From assembly GCA_007121785.1 (NCBI GenBank), contig SKJX01000159.1:1-41394 (forward strand): DNA of 41,394 nt. Reading direction: 5' to 3'. The DNA comes from Nitriliruptoraceae bacterium. GTDB taxonomy: Bacteria > Actinomycetota > Nitriliruptoria > Nitriliruptorales > Nitriliruptoraceae. A model generated the notes under the pieces. It searched no databases, was not told the origin of the DNA, and saw only the letters and a program-made list of their open reading frames with translations. This document shows, one piece after another, positions 1 to 7,596 of this stretch (within the stretch, counting starts at the first letter, position 1; every line of letters starts with the position of its first letter). A program made the translations under genes and the position numbers.

Positions 1-1162
1 CCCCGGCGCCGCCGGCGAGCGCCGCGGCGACCCGTTGCCGGCGGTACCAGCGCTCGACCCGCTCCGAGCGGTCATCGCCGGCGCGCCGGGCGAGCTGGGC
101 GACCACTGGCTCCAGCGCCGGTGCGGGCCCATCCTCCTCCAGCGCCGTCACCAGCAGGTCCGCGGCCTCGGCCGGATCCAGCAGGCCGCTGGTGACGTCC
201 AGCCTGGCGGTCACGCTGAATGGCAGGTCGGTGGGGTGCTCGGCGGCGAGCCGGCGGAAGGTGACCTCCAGGCGCTGCAGCGCCTGCGATGCGGCCCAGC
301 GGCGCACCGGTGGCGACGCCACCTGACGGTGGCGGCGCACCTGGGTGAGCACGTCGTCGGGTTCCGGTGCGCCAGGGAGCCGGTAGGCCAGTGCGCCGGC
401 CATGGAGTCCAACAGCGCCGGCAGGTGTTCGACGTCGCGGTGGTGCAGCCGCTGCCACAGCCGCGTCGCGGCGCCCGCGAGCAGCGGCCCGGCCAGCCCG
501 ACCAGATCGGGCAGGTGGGTTAGCTGCCGATCGAACCGGCCGGCCACGGGCGTGGATCGCAGGCACCGCCGGCAGTCCACGGTCGCCGGATCGCGAGCGT
601 CGCCGCGCAGCGGCAGTCGACCGCAGACGGTCATCTCCTGCCCGTGGACACCCAGGTGCACCCGGCTACCCGTCAGCGGTCGGACGCCCACCAGGTCGTC
701 GACTGGGACCGGTGGCAGGACCGCCAGGTGGTCCGGGGCGGCGCCGGTGCTCCGCACGGCCGCACCGAGATCGTCCAGCCCGGTGGCGGACGGCCGCGTG
801 CGTGCCGGGGCCAGGCCGATGAGCACCACCTCGGCGACCGGGGTGGCGGGGTCGACCTGCCAGCCATCGCCCACCGGTGGCGATGGCGTCGCTGACGCGG
901 TGGGTTCCGTCGGGGCGGTGGTGGCCCTCGACCTGGTGGTTGCCCGTGATGTGGAGGTGGCTACGGACGCCTGGGGCGCGAGCGCGGGCAGCCACCGCGG
1001 GACCCCGAGCGGGTGCTCGATGCGTGCGATGGATCCGTCGGGGAGTCGGACCGTTCCGAGTCGGTCGATCGTCGTCAGCAGCGCGCTCCGGTCGGGGAGC
1101 GGGCGGTGGGGATCGTCGGGGGAGCGGGCGGCGAGCAGCGCCACCCCGTCGAACCGTCCCAC
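1..1162 (-). CDS. Hypothetical protein, 3' end outside window
   Basis: I do not recognise this protein. A minus-strand frame stays open from a GTG at 1162 to the left edge (387 codons, no stop), so the C-terminus is missing. The GTG has GAGGGG about 6 nt upstream. The visible product has no signal peptide or membrane segment. It has a Cys plus a CxxC pair (in TVCGRL and DCRRCLR) that could bind a metal, and an Arg/Leu/Ala-rich helical second half. Residues about 67-100 read as a Thr/Ser/Ala/Pro linker in this frame, but codon composition favours another frame there (see findings), so a pair of compensating frameshifts is possible. A LexA-type palindrome lies 25 bp upstream, suggesting SOS control. 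The other frames look like shadows. Confidence 0.6.
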   Translation of the reverse strand, partial: MGRFDGVALLAARSPDDPHRPLPDRSALLTTIDRLGTVRLPDGSIARIEHPLGVPRWLPALAPQASVATSTSRATTRSRATTAPTEPTASATPSPPVGDGWQVDPATPVAEVVLIGLAPARTRPSATGLDDLGAAVRSTGAAPDHLAVLPPVPVDDLVGVRPLTGSRVHLGVHGQEMTVCGRLPLRGDARDPATVDCRRCLRSTPVAGRFDRQLTHLPDLVGLAGPLLAGAATRLWQRLHHRDVEHLPALLDSMAGALAYRLPGAPEPDDVLTQVRRHRQVASPPVRRWAASQALQRLEVTFRRLAAEHPTDLPFSVTARLDVTSGLLDPAEAADLLVTALEEDGPAPALEPVVAQLARRAGDDRSERVERWYRRQRVAAALAGGAG

Positions 1163-1186
1163 GCCCGTCCCCTCACCACTGGCCGC

Positions 1187-1200
1187 CGAACGTACGTTCT
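1187..1200. promoter_or_regulatory. Putative LexA/SOS box
   Basis: The 14-mer CGAACGTACGTTCT contains the perfect 12-bp palindrome GAACGTACGTTC. It fits the Gram-positive LexA consensus (CGAAC-N4-GTTCG type) at all but the last base. It lies 25 bp upstream of the GTG at 1162 on the minus strand, a usual position for a LexA operator. Function is inferred from sequence only. Confidence 0.55.
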
Positions 1201-1251
1201 ACGGGGTCGTTCACGGCGCCGTCAACCCGTGTCCGCCAGGCGCCGGGTCGA

Positions 1252-1265
1252 CCCACCATGGTGGG
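1252..1265. promoter_or_regulatory. 14-bp perfect palindrome, possible operator
   Basis: CCCACCATGGTGGG is a perfect palindrome in the 287-bp gap between the divergent minus-strand gene (start 1162) and the SDR gene (start 1450). It has no loop and no T-tract, so a dimeric regulator site is likelier than a terminator. No regulator for it is identifiable here. Confidence 0.3.
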
Positions 1266-1449
1266 CGGGTGCCGCTCGGCATCGCGTCCGAAGGAGACGG
1301 AGGTGGCTGCGGACGGCGGTGCCGTTGGTCCTGGCCGAGCTCCGCAGGTCCCCCGCGTGGCGGACCAACGGCCCTGATGCGGTCGAGGATCGTCTCGTAG
1401 CGTCGCCAGAGCAGCGGCACCGGGTCGCTGATCAGCGAAGGTTTCGAGC

Positions 1450-2217
1450 ATGAAGACGGACATGGACGGCAAGGTCGCGATCGTGACCGGGGCTGGCGTC
1501 GGGATGGGTGCCGCGACGGCGAAGCTCTTCGGCCAGAAGGGCGCGAAGGTCGTGGTCAGCGACATCGATGAGACCACCGGGCGGGCGACGGCGGATGCGA
1601 TCGTCGAGGCTGGGGGCAGCGCGGTGTTCGTCCGTGCGGATGTCTCCAAGGCGGCCGATGTGGAGGCGATGGTCCAGGCTGCGGTCGAGCACTTCGGCCG
1701 CCTGGACTGCGCGGTCAACAACGCCGCGGTCACGCCCGACAACCACCCGGTCGCGGAGATCGACGAGGCCGAGTTCGACAAGGTCATCGAGGTGGACCTC
1801 AAGGGCGTGGCGTTGTCGATGAAGGCCGAGCTCGCGCAGTTCCTGCGCCAGGGTGACGGTGGGGCGATCGTCAACATCGGGTCGGTGAGTTCGTTCCGTC
1901 CGCAGCCGAACAACCCGGCGTACACGGCCGCGAAGCACGCGGTGATCGGCCTGACCAAGGTCGCCTCGCTGGAGAACGCTCCGCACCAGATCCGCGTGAA
2001 CGCGGTCTGCCCGGGCGCGATCGACACGCCGATGCTGCGTGGCGCACTGGAGACGATCGGTGCCAGCGAGGAGGAGTTCGCTCCCGCGCTGAGCTTGTTC
2101 GGACGTTTCGGGCAGTCGGAGGAGGTCGCCGAGGCCAACGTCTGGCTGTGCTCGGACGCCGCCTCCTACATCACGGGTGCGTCGTTGATGGTGGACGCGG
2201 GCTACACCTCCCGGTAG
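1450..2217 (+). CDS. SDR family NAD(P)-dependent oxidoreductase
   Basis: A 255-residue classical short-chain dehydrogenase/reductase. The Rossmann nucleotide-binding motif TGAGVGMG is at about residues 14-21, the NNAA motif at about 90-93, the catalytic Ser in IGSVSS at about 142, and the catalytic YTAAK pair at about 157-161. The PG motif (CPGAIDTP) follows at about 190. SVVSDID after the second strand has an Asp in the position often linked to NAD(H) preference. The size is normal for the family. ATG 1450 has a weak GAAGG 10 nt upstream; ATG 1462 is an alternative. The substrate cannot be told from sequence. The gene appears to be a single transcription unit, followed by a hairpin at 2226-2260. 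Confidence 0.93.
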   Translation: MKTDMDGKVAIVTGAGVGMGAATAKLFGQKGAKVVVSDIDETTGRATADAIVEAGGSAVFVRADVSKAADVEAMVQAAVEHFGRLDCAVNNAAVTPDNHPVAEIDEAEFDKVIEVDLKGVALSMKAELAQFLRQGDGGAIVNIGSVSSFRPQPNNPAYTAAKHAVIGLTKVASLENAPHQIRVNAVCPGAIDTPMLRGALETIGASEEEFAPALSLFGRFGQSEEVAEANVWLCSDAASYITGASLMVDAGYTSR

Positions 2218-2225
2218 CGCGGCTG

Positions 2226-2260
2226 CCCGCCGTGTCGCGCTTGCCGCACGGCACGGCGGG
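2226..2260 (+). terminator. Hairpin after SDR gene
   Basis: CCCGCCGTG (2226-2234) pairs with CACGGCGGG (2252-2260) as a 9-bp perfect stem with a 17-nt loop, 9 bp after the SDR stop. A second small stem, GCCGGTC/GACCGGC at 2278-2295, follows. There is no T-tract, as is common for GC-rich actinobacterial terminators. Confidence 0.45.
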
Positions 2261-2419
2261 AGCGCACGCGCCGTGGCGCCGGTCCGGCGACCGGCCAGCC
2301 GCCGGCCCGTCCAGCCCGTGACGTCGGGCCGAACGTCATCCGCCGGTCGATCGTGTGGTCGAACCGACCCGGCACCATGCCCGGCAACGTCGGCGTCGAG
2401 CCCGCCGGAGGGAACGACC

Positions 2420-2974
2420 ATGAGGATCCTCGGCCTACCTGGCAGCCTGCGCGATGCGTCCTTCAACCGGCAGCTGCTCGAGCTGGCCGCGGAGCAGATG
2501 GAGGGCGAGGCCGAGTTGGTGATCTTCGACGAGATCGAGGACCTGCCGCTGTTCAACGCCGAGCTGGAGACCGATCCGCCGGATCCGGCGGTCGCGCGAT
2601 GGACGCGAGCGCTGCGGGAGGCCGACGGAGTGCTGATCGCCAGCCCGGAGTACAACGGATCGATCACGGCGCCGCTCAAGAACGCGTTGGACTGGGCGTC
2701 GCGACCCAACGACGATGCGCCCCTGGACGGTCACCTGGTCGCGGTCATGGGCGCCAGTCCCAGCTCGCGCGGTGCGGCAGGCGGCCAGCAGGTCACCCGG
2801 GAGGTGGCGGAGCGCATCGGCGCAGTCGTGCTCGACGCGCAGCTGCACGTCGCCCGGGCCCCAGTGGTGCTCGACGAGGACGGTCTGGCCGACGAGGAAC
2901 TCCGAAAGCAGCTGGCGGCCCTCGTCCGCGCGCTGCTGGATGCGACGGCAGCCCGGTGCCGCGACCGGACGTGA
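2420..2974 (+). CDS. NADPH-dependent FMN reductase family protein
   Basis: A 184-residue flavodoxin-fold reductase of the NADPH-dependent FMN reductase / ChrR-azoreductase group, expected to reduce quinones, azo compounds or metals with bound FMN. It opens with the strand-phosphate loop MRILGLPGSLRDASFN (LPGSLR, Ser and Asn binding the FMN phosphate). The hallmark SPEYNGS is at about residues 75-81, followed by ALDWASRP near 92. The start at 2420 is fixed by GGAGGG 7 nt upstream; the frame stays open further 5' but without coding character. It is convergent with the AhpD-like gene and belongs to a local cluster of redox genes (to 5379). Confidence 0.92.
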   Translation: MRILGLPGSLRDASFNRQLLELAAEQMEGEAELVIFDEIEDLPLFNAELETDPPDPAVARWTRALREADGVLIASPEYNGSITAPLKNALDWASRPNDDAPLDGHLVAVMGASPSSRGAAGGQQVTREVAERIGAVVLDAQLHVARAPVVLDEDGLADEELRKQLAALVRALLDATAARCRDRT

Positions 2975-3007
2975 CGCCGGTCATCGGATGGTCGCTGACC
3001 TCGCTGT

Positions 3008-3553
3008 TCAGTCGAGCGAGGGCGCGGCCGGCAGGTCCAGTTCCGTGCCGTTGAGGTGGTTGAACCAGTTGGTCAGCGTGGTGCGGATCACCTCGGCGAA
3101 AGCGTCGAGCAGTTCCTGCTCGCCCCAGCCAGCGTCGAGGGTGTCCTGCCAGGTGCCGTCGGCGACCCAGCCGTTGCGCGCAGCGATCTCGCGCGCGAAG
3201 GTCAACAGGGCGGTGAGCTTGTCATCGCCAGGGAGCTTGCCGCGACGGATGTCGAGCGTCTGCTCGTCGGTGTAGCCGACGCCCTTGGCTGACCCCGTGT
3301 AGGCGGCCTGGCAGTAGGTGCAGTCGTTGACGTTTGCGACCGTCAGATGCAGCGCTGGACGCACGGCGGCCGGGAGGTTCGTGCGTTCGGCCAGCACGTC
3401 CTCGACCGCGTCGTAGGCACCGATCAGCGCCGGGGAGTGCGCCATCGCGCCGAAGATGTTGATGGTCTTGCCGACGCGCTTCGACTGCCGCTCGAGCGGT
3501 TCGCGGCTGGCCTGCGGAGCCTCGTCGATGCTGTGCGTGGGGACTCGTGCCAT
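3008..3553 (-). CDS. AhpD-like / carboxymuconolactone decarboxylase family protein
   Basis: A 181-residue protein of the CMD/AhpD alkylhydroperoxidase-like all-helical family. The active-site CxxC lies in DCTYCQAAYT at about residues 72-81, followed by the typical GVGYTDEQ and RRGKL segments. In AhpD the CxxC is followed at +4 by a proton-relay His; here that position is Tyr, so peroxidase chemistry may be altered. ATG 3553 was chosen because GAGG lies 8 nt upstream; ATG 3583 (starting MTTTPTEAKP) is possible but has a weaker ribosome site. It is the last gene downstream of two tiny membrane proteins (143-bp gap) and faces the FMN reductase. A redox or detoxification role is inferred from family and neighbours. 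Confidence 0.88.
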   Translation of the reverse strand: MARVPTHSIDEAPQASREPLERQSKRVGKTINIFGAMAHSPALIGAYDAVEDVLAERTNLPAAVRPALHLTVANVNDCTYCQAAYTGSAKGVGYTDEQTLDIRRGKLPGDDKLTALLTFAREIAARNGWVADGTWQDTLDAGWGEQELLDAFAEVIRTTLTNWFNHLNGTELDLPAAPSLD

Positions 3554-3695
3554 GGGTTTCGCCTCGGTGGGGGTCGTGGTCATGTGGGCGGCCGGAGCGG
3601 ATCCAGCGGGCCGAACCCCGGAGCTCGCGAGGAGCCGTGAAGGGTTCGTTGCCATGGCAACCGGTTGCGGGGGTGAGGTCTTCCATCCGTCGCGG

Positions 3696-3914
3696 TCAGT
3701 GCGCCGCACGGAGTCCCATGCCGCCGAGCAGCAGTAGGGTCAGTCCGAGCACGACCAGACGCCACTCCGGTCGGTCGCGCAGCCACCACGACGCCGCGCC
3801 GGCCACGATGATCAGGCCGAGGAACTGGATGGCGACCGTGACGTCGGAGGTCGGCAGCACCCACCGGACGATCGACGGACCGGTGAGTGCGAAGGTCGCT
3901 CCATGGTCGTGCAC
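3696..3914 (-). CDS. Small two-TM membrane protein
   Basis: A 72-residue protein of unknown function with two predicted membrane helices: about residues 23-44 (VAIQFLGLIIVAGAASWWL) and 50-69 (RLVVLGLTLLLLGGMGL). It starts with GTG at 3914 (first residues VHDHGATFAL), with AGGGG 6 nt upstream and only 14 bp after the stop of the preceding small gene, so the two are probably co-translated. The N-terminal HDH could bind a metal, but that is speculative. The longer open frame upstream lacks hydrophobic or coding character. Confidence 0.62.
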   Translation of the reverse strand: MHDHGATFALTGPSIVRWVLPTSDVTVAIQFLGLIIVAGAASWWLRDRPEWRLVVLGLTLLLLGGMGLRAAH

Positions 3915-3928
3915 ATCAGCCCCTGCGG

Positions 3929-4144
3929 TCAGCCGATGAACACGTACGCGACCCCGAGCGCCCAGGCGACGACCGCGATCGCGACGGTCACGCTCCAGCG
4001 CAACGTGGAGAAGATGAACCACGCGGGCGTGCCGAGCAGGCCGATGAAGAACAGCGCGGTGGTGAGCCCACCCCCATCGCTGCCGCCGGTGGCTGCGGTA
4101 TGTGTGGCGAGCACGGCCAGGTCGGTCGTTGCAGGAGCGGGCAT
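3929..4144 (-). CDS. Small two-TM membrane protein
   Basis: A 71-residue unknown protein. After a short Ala/Thr/Gly-rich N-terminus it has two predicted membrane helices (about 28-46, TALFFIGLLGTPAWFIF, and about 51-69, VTVAIAVVAWALGVAYVFI). ATG 4144 is supported by AGAGGA about 7 nt upstream. It is the first gene of a minus-strand pair with 3696-3914 (14-bp gap) and lies head-to-head with the flavodoxin-like gene at 4317, sharing a roughly 170-bp promoter region. The pairing suggests the two proteins act together, perhaps as a hetero-oligomer; this is inference. Confidence 0.65.
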   Translation of the reverse strand: MPAPATTDLAVLATHTAATGGSDGGGLTTALFFIGLLGTPAWFIFSTLRWSVTVAIAVVAWALGVAYVFIG

Positions 4145-4316
4145 ACAGGGTCCTCTGAGCCAGAGCAGCAGGTCGTTCGCCGCAACGCGCCGAACACGGG
4201 AGGGAACACGGCTCCGCCCGGTGCGATTCCACCTCGGCGTCTCGGGGACCGGTGGCGTCGGGGAAGCACACGGGCGAGGGTGGGGTTGCCCCATCGACGA
4301 CACCTGAGGAGTGACC

Positions 4317-5069
4317 GTGACCACGCTTTCCGAGACCGACCAGCAGCTGTGCGACCAGGCACCGGCCAGCTACGACGACCTGACCGCCATGTTCGTCAAC
4401 TGCACGTTGAAACCGTCACCGGAGCTGTCCCACACCCAGGCGCTGGCGGACACCTCGATCGCGATCATGCGAGCCAACGACGTCGAGGTGGAGGTCATCC
4501 GGGCGGTCGATCACCGCCTCGCGGCCGGGGTGTACCCGGACATGACCGAGCACGGTGCGGACGTCGACGACTGGCCGGCGCTGTTCGATCGGATCATCCG
4601 CGCCGACATCCTCGTGATGCTCACCCCGATCTGGCTGGGGGAGAAGTCCTCGGTCGCCACACGCGTCATCGAACGGCTCTACGGCAACTCCGGGCAGCTC
4701 AACGAGCATGATCAGTCGCGGTACTACGGCCGCGTCGGTGGCGTGATCGCGACCGGCAACGAGGACGGAGCCAAGCACTGCGCGATGAACCTGGTGTACT
4801 CGCTGCAGCACCTGGGTTACGTCATCCCGCCGCAGTCCGATGCGGCGTGGCTGGGCGAGGCTGGTCCGGGACCGTCCTACGCGGACGAGGGCAGCGGTGG
4901 CCCGCAGAACGACTTCACCCACCGCAACACCACGTTCATGACCTGGAACCTGCTGCACACCGCCCGGTGGCTGAAGGACGCCGGTGGCTTCCCGGTCCAT
5001 GGCAACCAGCGGTCGCTCTGGGACGCCGGCTGCCGGTTCGATGCCCCCAACCCCGAGCACCGCAGCTAG
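4317..5069 (+). CDS. Flavodoxin-fold NAD(P)H-dependent oxidoreductase
   Basis: A 250-residue protein of the flavodoxin family / NADPH-dependent FMN reductase superfamily. FVNCTLKPSPELSHT at about residues 23-37 is the first strand with the FMN phosphate loop. TPIWLGEKSS at about 101-110 is the second flavin loop, and VIATGNEDGAKHCAMN near 143-158 the third. The C-terminal part (NRNTTFMTWN-like HRNTTFMTWN near 204, AGCRFD at the end) is typical of this subgroup. GTG 4317 is preferred over GTG 4311 because GAGGAG sits 5 nt upstream of the former and overlaps the latter. The thioredoxin-like gene follows 16 bp later, so the two probably form a redox operon. Confidence 0.9.
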   Translation: MTTLSETDQQLCDQAPASYDDLTAMFVNCTLKPSPELSHTQALADTSIAIMRANDVEVEVIRAVDHRLAAGVYPDMTEHGADVDDWPALFDRIIRADILVMLTPIWLGEKSSVATRVIERLYGNSGQLNEHDQSRYYGRVGGVIATGNEDGAKHCAMNLVYSLQHLGYVIPPQSDAAWLGEAGPGPSYADEGSGGPQNDFTHRNTTFMTWNLLHTARWLKDAGGFPVHGNQRSLWDAGCRFDAPNPEHRS

Positions 5070-5085
5070 CCACGCGAGGTTCCTG

Positions 5086-5379
5086 ATGACCGATGTGACC
5101 CTGCTCTACTTCGATGGCTGCCCCAACTGGGAGGTGGCCGACCGGCGGCTCAAGGAGCTGCAGGTCGAGCTCGGCTTCTCCCTGCAGCACACCAAGGTGG
5201 AAACGGCCGAGGAGGCCGAGCGCACCGGCTTCCGCGGCTCGCCCACGATGCTGGTCGACGGGGCCGATCCGTTCGCGAACGGTGACGAGCCGACCGGTCT
5301 GGCATGCCGGGTGTACCCCACACCGGACGGCCCGCAAGGGTCCCCGACGCTCGAGCAGTTGCGGGCGGCGATCGTGTGA
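5086..5379 (+). CDS. Thioredoxin-fold family protein
   Basis: A 97-residue small thioredoxin-like protein. It begins with a strand and the loop LLYFDGCPNW (about residues 5-14), which has a single Cys in the position of the thioredoxin active site (CPNW instead of CxxC). The cis-Pro motif FRGSPTMLVDG lies at about 48-58, and a second Cys (GLACRVY) near 72. Proteins of this type are usually annotated as thioredoxin family. It starts at ATG 5086 with GAGG 7 nt upstream, 16 bp after the flavodoxin-like reductase, and is followed directly by a terminator hairpin. A role in thiol redox or metal-thiol transfer next to the reductase is plausible but not shown. Confidence 0.85.
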   Translation: MTDVTLLYFDGCPNWEVADRRLKELQVELGFSLQHTKVETAEEAERTGFRGSPTMLVDGADPFANGDEPTGLACRVYPTPDGPQGSPTLEQLRAAIV

Positions 5380-5409
5380 CCCCAGCCGAGGCTGACGGGT
5401 CGGCTGGGG
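5380..5409 (+). terminator. Strong hairpin terminator
   Basis: CCCCAGCCGA (5380-5389) and TCGGCTGGGG (5400-5409) form a perfect 10-bp stem with a 10-nt loop, starting at the base after the thioredoxin-like stop codon. It separates the redox operon from the convergent HNH gene and may work in both directions. No T-tract. Confidence 0.75.
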
Positions 5410-5525
5410 CCGGGGGTCACGATCCGAGGAGGACCGCCAGCTGCTGGTCGTCGGCGTTGTCAACGTTGACGTGTTCGGCATGGCGGAGCTGCCGACGTGC
5501 CAACGCCACCGGCGACGGCGTCGCG

Positions 5526-6464
5526 CTACCCGGCGGCACGGAACTGCTCCCAGCGTCGCTCAAGGAACTCGGCTGACGGCCGGTCGCGACGCTGGCGTGG
5601 CATGACCCCGAGCTGCTGGCCGTGGAAGCCTTGGAGGCCATGCAGCAGCATCGGACCGTCCACCTCGGCCAGGATGTCCTCGCGGATCGCGATCCGCAGG
5701 TCGGGGCGCACGCCCAGGATGTGTCGGTCGAACGCGGCGTGGTGCAGTTTGCACAGCGCCATGCCGTTGGTGACGACCGGTTCGCCCCCGTCGGCGTCGC
5801 CGATGATGTGGGCCGCCTCGACCAACTCGGCGCGGCGCAGCCGGCAGATCGCACAGCAGTGCTGGTAGGCCCGCATCACCGCCTCGCGGAACCGAGCCTG
5901 GTGCATCCGGGATCGCACGATCTCGGCCCGGTACGCCCGCGACGGCGCATCAGCGGCGAGGTCGTCGAGGTGACGCGCGCCGAGCTCGGTCAGATCGAGA
6001 CTGAACTCGCGGGTCTCGGGGTGATCGGCGATGACGTACGCGGGGTAGAAGGGTCGGTAGCGCCCCGGCACGACGCCGTACCAGTACACCAGGGGCAGCG
6101 ACCGGCGCTGAGCGTGGCGGACCGCCTCGTTGTCCGCATCGGCCTGTGAGCGGGAACGGGCTGTAGTCGAACCAGGGTCGCGGTAGTGGTAGCGGAACAT
6201 CCCGTCGGCACCGAAGTGGTCCTGGTACGGCGCGTCGACGCCCTGCTTGGGCGGCGTCGTCGTCACCGCCAGCGCCGCATCGAGCTGCCGGGGTTTGTGG
6301 ATGCCGCGCTGCAGGAGGAACGGGGCAACGGCTTCACCATCGACGACGACCGGCTCGCGGATCACCTCGACCGGCAACACCTCGCCGTGCACGGCCTGTC
6401 GCTGCCGGATCGCCGCGAAGCAGGCGGTGCGCACCCGTTCCTCGAACCCCTGGCTCGCCATCAT
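5526..6464 (-). CDS. HNH endonuclease
   Basis: A protein of about 312 residues with a C-terminal HNH nuclease domain of the HNH_2 type. Zinc ligands and catalytic residues are visible around residues 205-255: a CxxC in HCCAICRL, EAAHI with the catalytic His, the NG of VVTNGMALC, and CKLHHAAFD. The N-terminal 180 residues contain segments (PFLLQRGIHKPRQ; a YRYHYRDPG-like stretch) typical of stand-alone HNH proteins found as putative modification-dependent restriction enzymes, where this part is thought to sense the DNA substrate. The start is uncertain: ATG 6464 (first residues MMASQGFEER) is chosen; a TTG at 6497 extends it by 11 residues. It lies 72 bp downstream of the imine-reductase-like gene on the same strand. 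Confidence 0.85.
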   Translation of the reverse strand: MMASQGFEERVRTACFAAIRQRQAVHGEVLPVEVIREPVVVDGEAVAPFLLQRGIHKPRQLDAALAVTTTPPKQGVDAPYQDHFGADGMFRYHYRDPGSTTARSRSQADADNEAVRHAQRRSLPLVYWYGVVPGRYRPFYPAYVIADHPETREFSLDLTELGARHLDDLAADAPSRAYRAEIVRSRMHQARFREAVMRAYQHCCAICRLRRAELVEAAHIIGDADGGEPVVTNGMALCKLHHAAFDRHILGVRPDLRIAIREDILAEVDGPMLLHGLQGFHGQQLGVMPRQRRDRPSAEFLERRWEQFRAAG

Positions 6465-6536
6465 CACCCCGACGCCGGATCCTAGGCGATCGTGCAACAG
6501 ACCGGTGGTGGCTCCCGTCCTGCGCTGTGAGGATGG

Positions 6537-7397
6537 CTAGCGGGTCGCCGTGTGCTTTGCGATGCAGGTCCAGTCGGCGTCACCGTCACCGGCCTCGGAG
6601 GCCGCGGCGAACAGGCGGCTCAAGGCGTCGTACATCCCGGCATCGATACCGAGGTCGCGGAGTGCGTCGGCGTACTCGGACGCCCCGGCGCCCCAGACGC
6701 CGACGGACGCCTCGACGTCACCCTCCGAAGCGTCCGGCTCGAGGCTGGCTCGTTCGAGCAGGGACCGGATCTGGTCCGGGTAGAGCTCCATGACGGTCTC
6801 GTCGAACCACTCCAGTGGTAGCCCGTGGATCTCGCAGATGCGTCGCCCCTGCAGCATGCCGACGGCCATCGGCAGGTAGGCGAGCAGGACCGCCATCTCG
6901 GAGGCGAACGCCGCCCCCGGCGAGTCGTCGACGTACGAGACCTGCCCGATCCGCTCGAAGCGTTCGCGGTGCGCCTCGTAGGCCGAGCGGCGCCCGGAGA
7001 CGAGGAAGTACCCGTCACCGGATCGGACCTGGCTCGGGTACGCCGGGATGGCCAGGTCCAGGTACTGCCCTCCGGTTGCGGCCACGACGCGGTCGACGGT
7101 GCGAGCCTGTTCCGGCGTGACGAAGGAGGCGGAGGCGACGACCGTGCCTCGGAGATCCGCTCCCGAGGTGTCGACGAGGGCCTGAGCCTGCTCGTGGTCC
7201 GACACGGTCAGTATCGCCAGTGGACTCGTCTCCAGCGCCTCAGCAGCCGATGCCGCGACCTCGACCTGCGGCCCGGACAGGGCGTCCGCCTTGTGTCCGC
7301 TCCGGTTCCAGACCGTCACGTTGGCTCCCGAAGCGGCGAACGCCTGGACCAGCGCGCTCCCCATGGCGCCGGTACCGATCACCGATACGTGGCTCAT
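6537..7397 (-). CDS. NAD(P)-binding oxidoreductase, imine reductase-like
   Basis: A 286-residue member of the 6-phosphogluconate/3-hydroxyisobutyrate dehydrogenase superfamily, closest in layout to imine reductases. The Rossmann motif VIGTGAMGSAL is at residues 6-16, and WNRSGHKADAL near 33-43 has the Arg typical of NADP(H) binding. AIPAYPSQVRSGDGYFLVSG near 146 matches the imine-reductase segment before the interdomain helix. The C-terminal domain is helical. The superfamily Lys of true beta-hydroxyacid dehydrogenases is not evident, favouring an imine reductase-like chemistry. ATG 7397 has a perfect AGGAGGT 7 nt upstream. It is divergent from the helicase gene at 7597 and upstream of the HNH gene; the substrate is unknown. 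Confidence 0.87.
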   Translation of the reverse strand: MSHVSVIGTGAMGSALVQAFAASGANVTVWNRSGHKADALSGPQVEVAASAAEALETSPLAILTVSDHEQAQALVDTSGADLRGTVVASASFVTPEQARTVDRVVAATGGQYLDLAIPAYPSQVRSGDGYFLVSGRRSAYEAHRERFERIGQVSYVDDSPGAAFASEMAVLLAYLPMAVGMLQGRRICEIHGLPLEWFDETVMELYPDQIRSLLERASLEPDASEGDVEASVGVWGAGASEYADALRDLGIDAGMYDALSRLFAAASEAGDGDADWTCIAKHTATR

Positions 7398-7596
7398 CCC
7401 GCCCACCTCCTGGGAACCCCAGTCGACCGCCCGTCGTCACCCATGTCCGTGGCTACACGTCACTCGTGGTGCCGTCAAGGAACCCTCGCGACGCGGCGTA
7501 GGTCTCCATGGGTCTGCCTGGGTGGGGCGACCGAGCATCGCAGCCGGCGCTGACAACTCCACGGCAACTAGCCTTCGCCGCGACGAGGGAGCGCGT

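Noticed and set aside
7398-7596. CTGACA...TAGCCT as promoter of the helicase gene
   Set aside because: The spacing between the two boxes is only 13 bp, too short for a sigma-70-type promoter.
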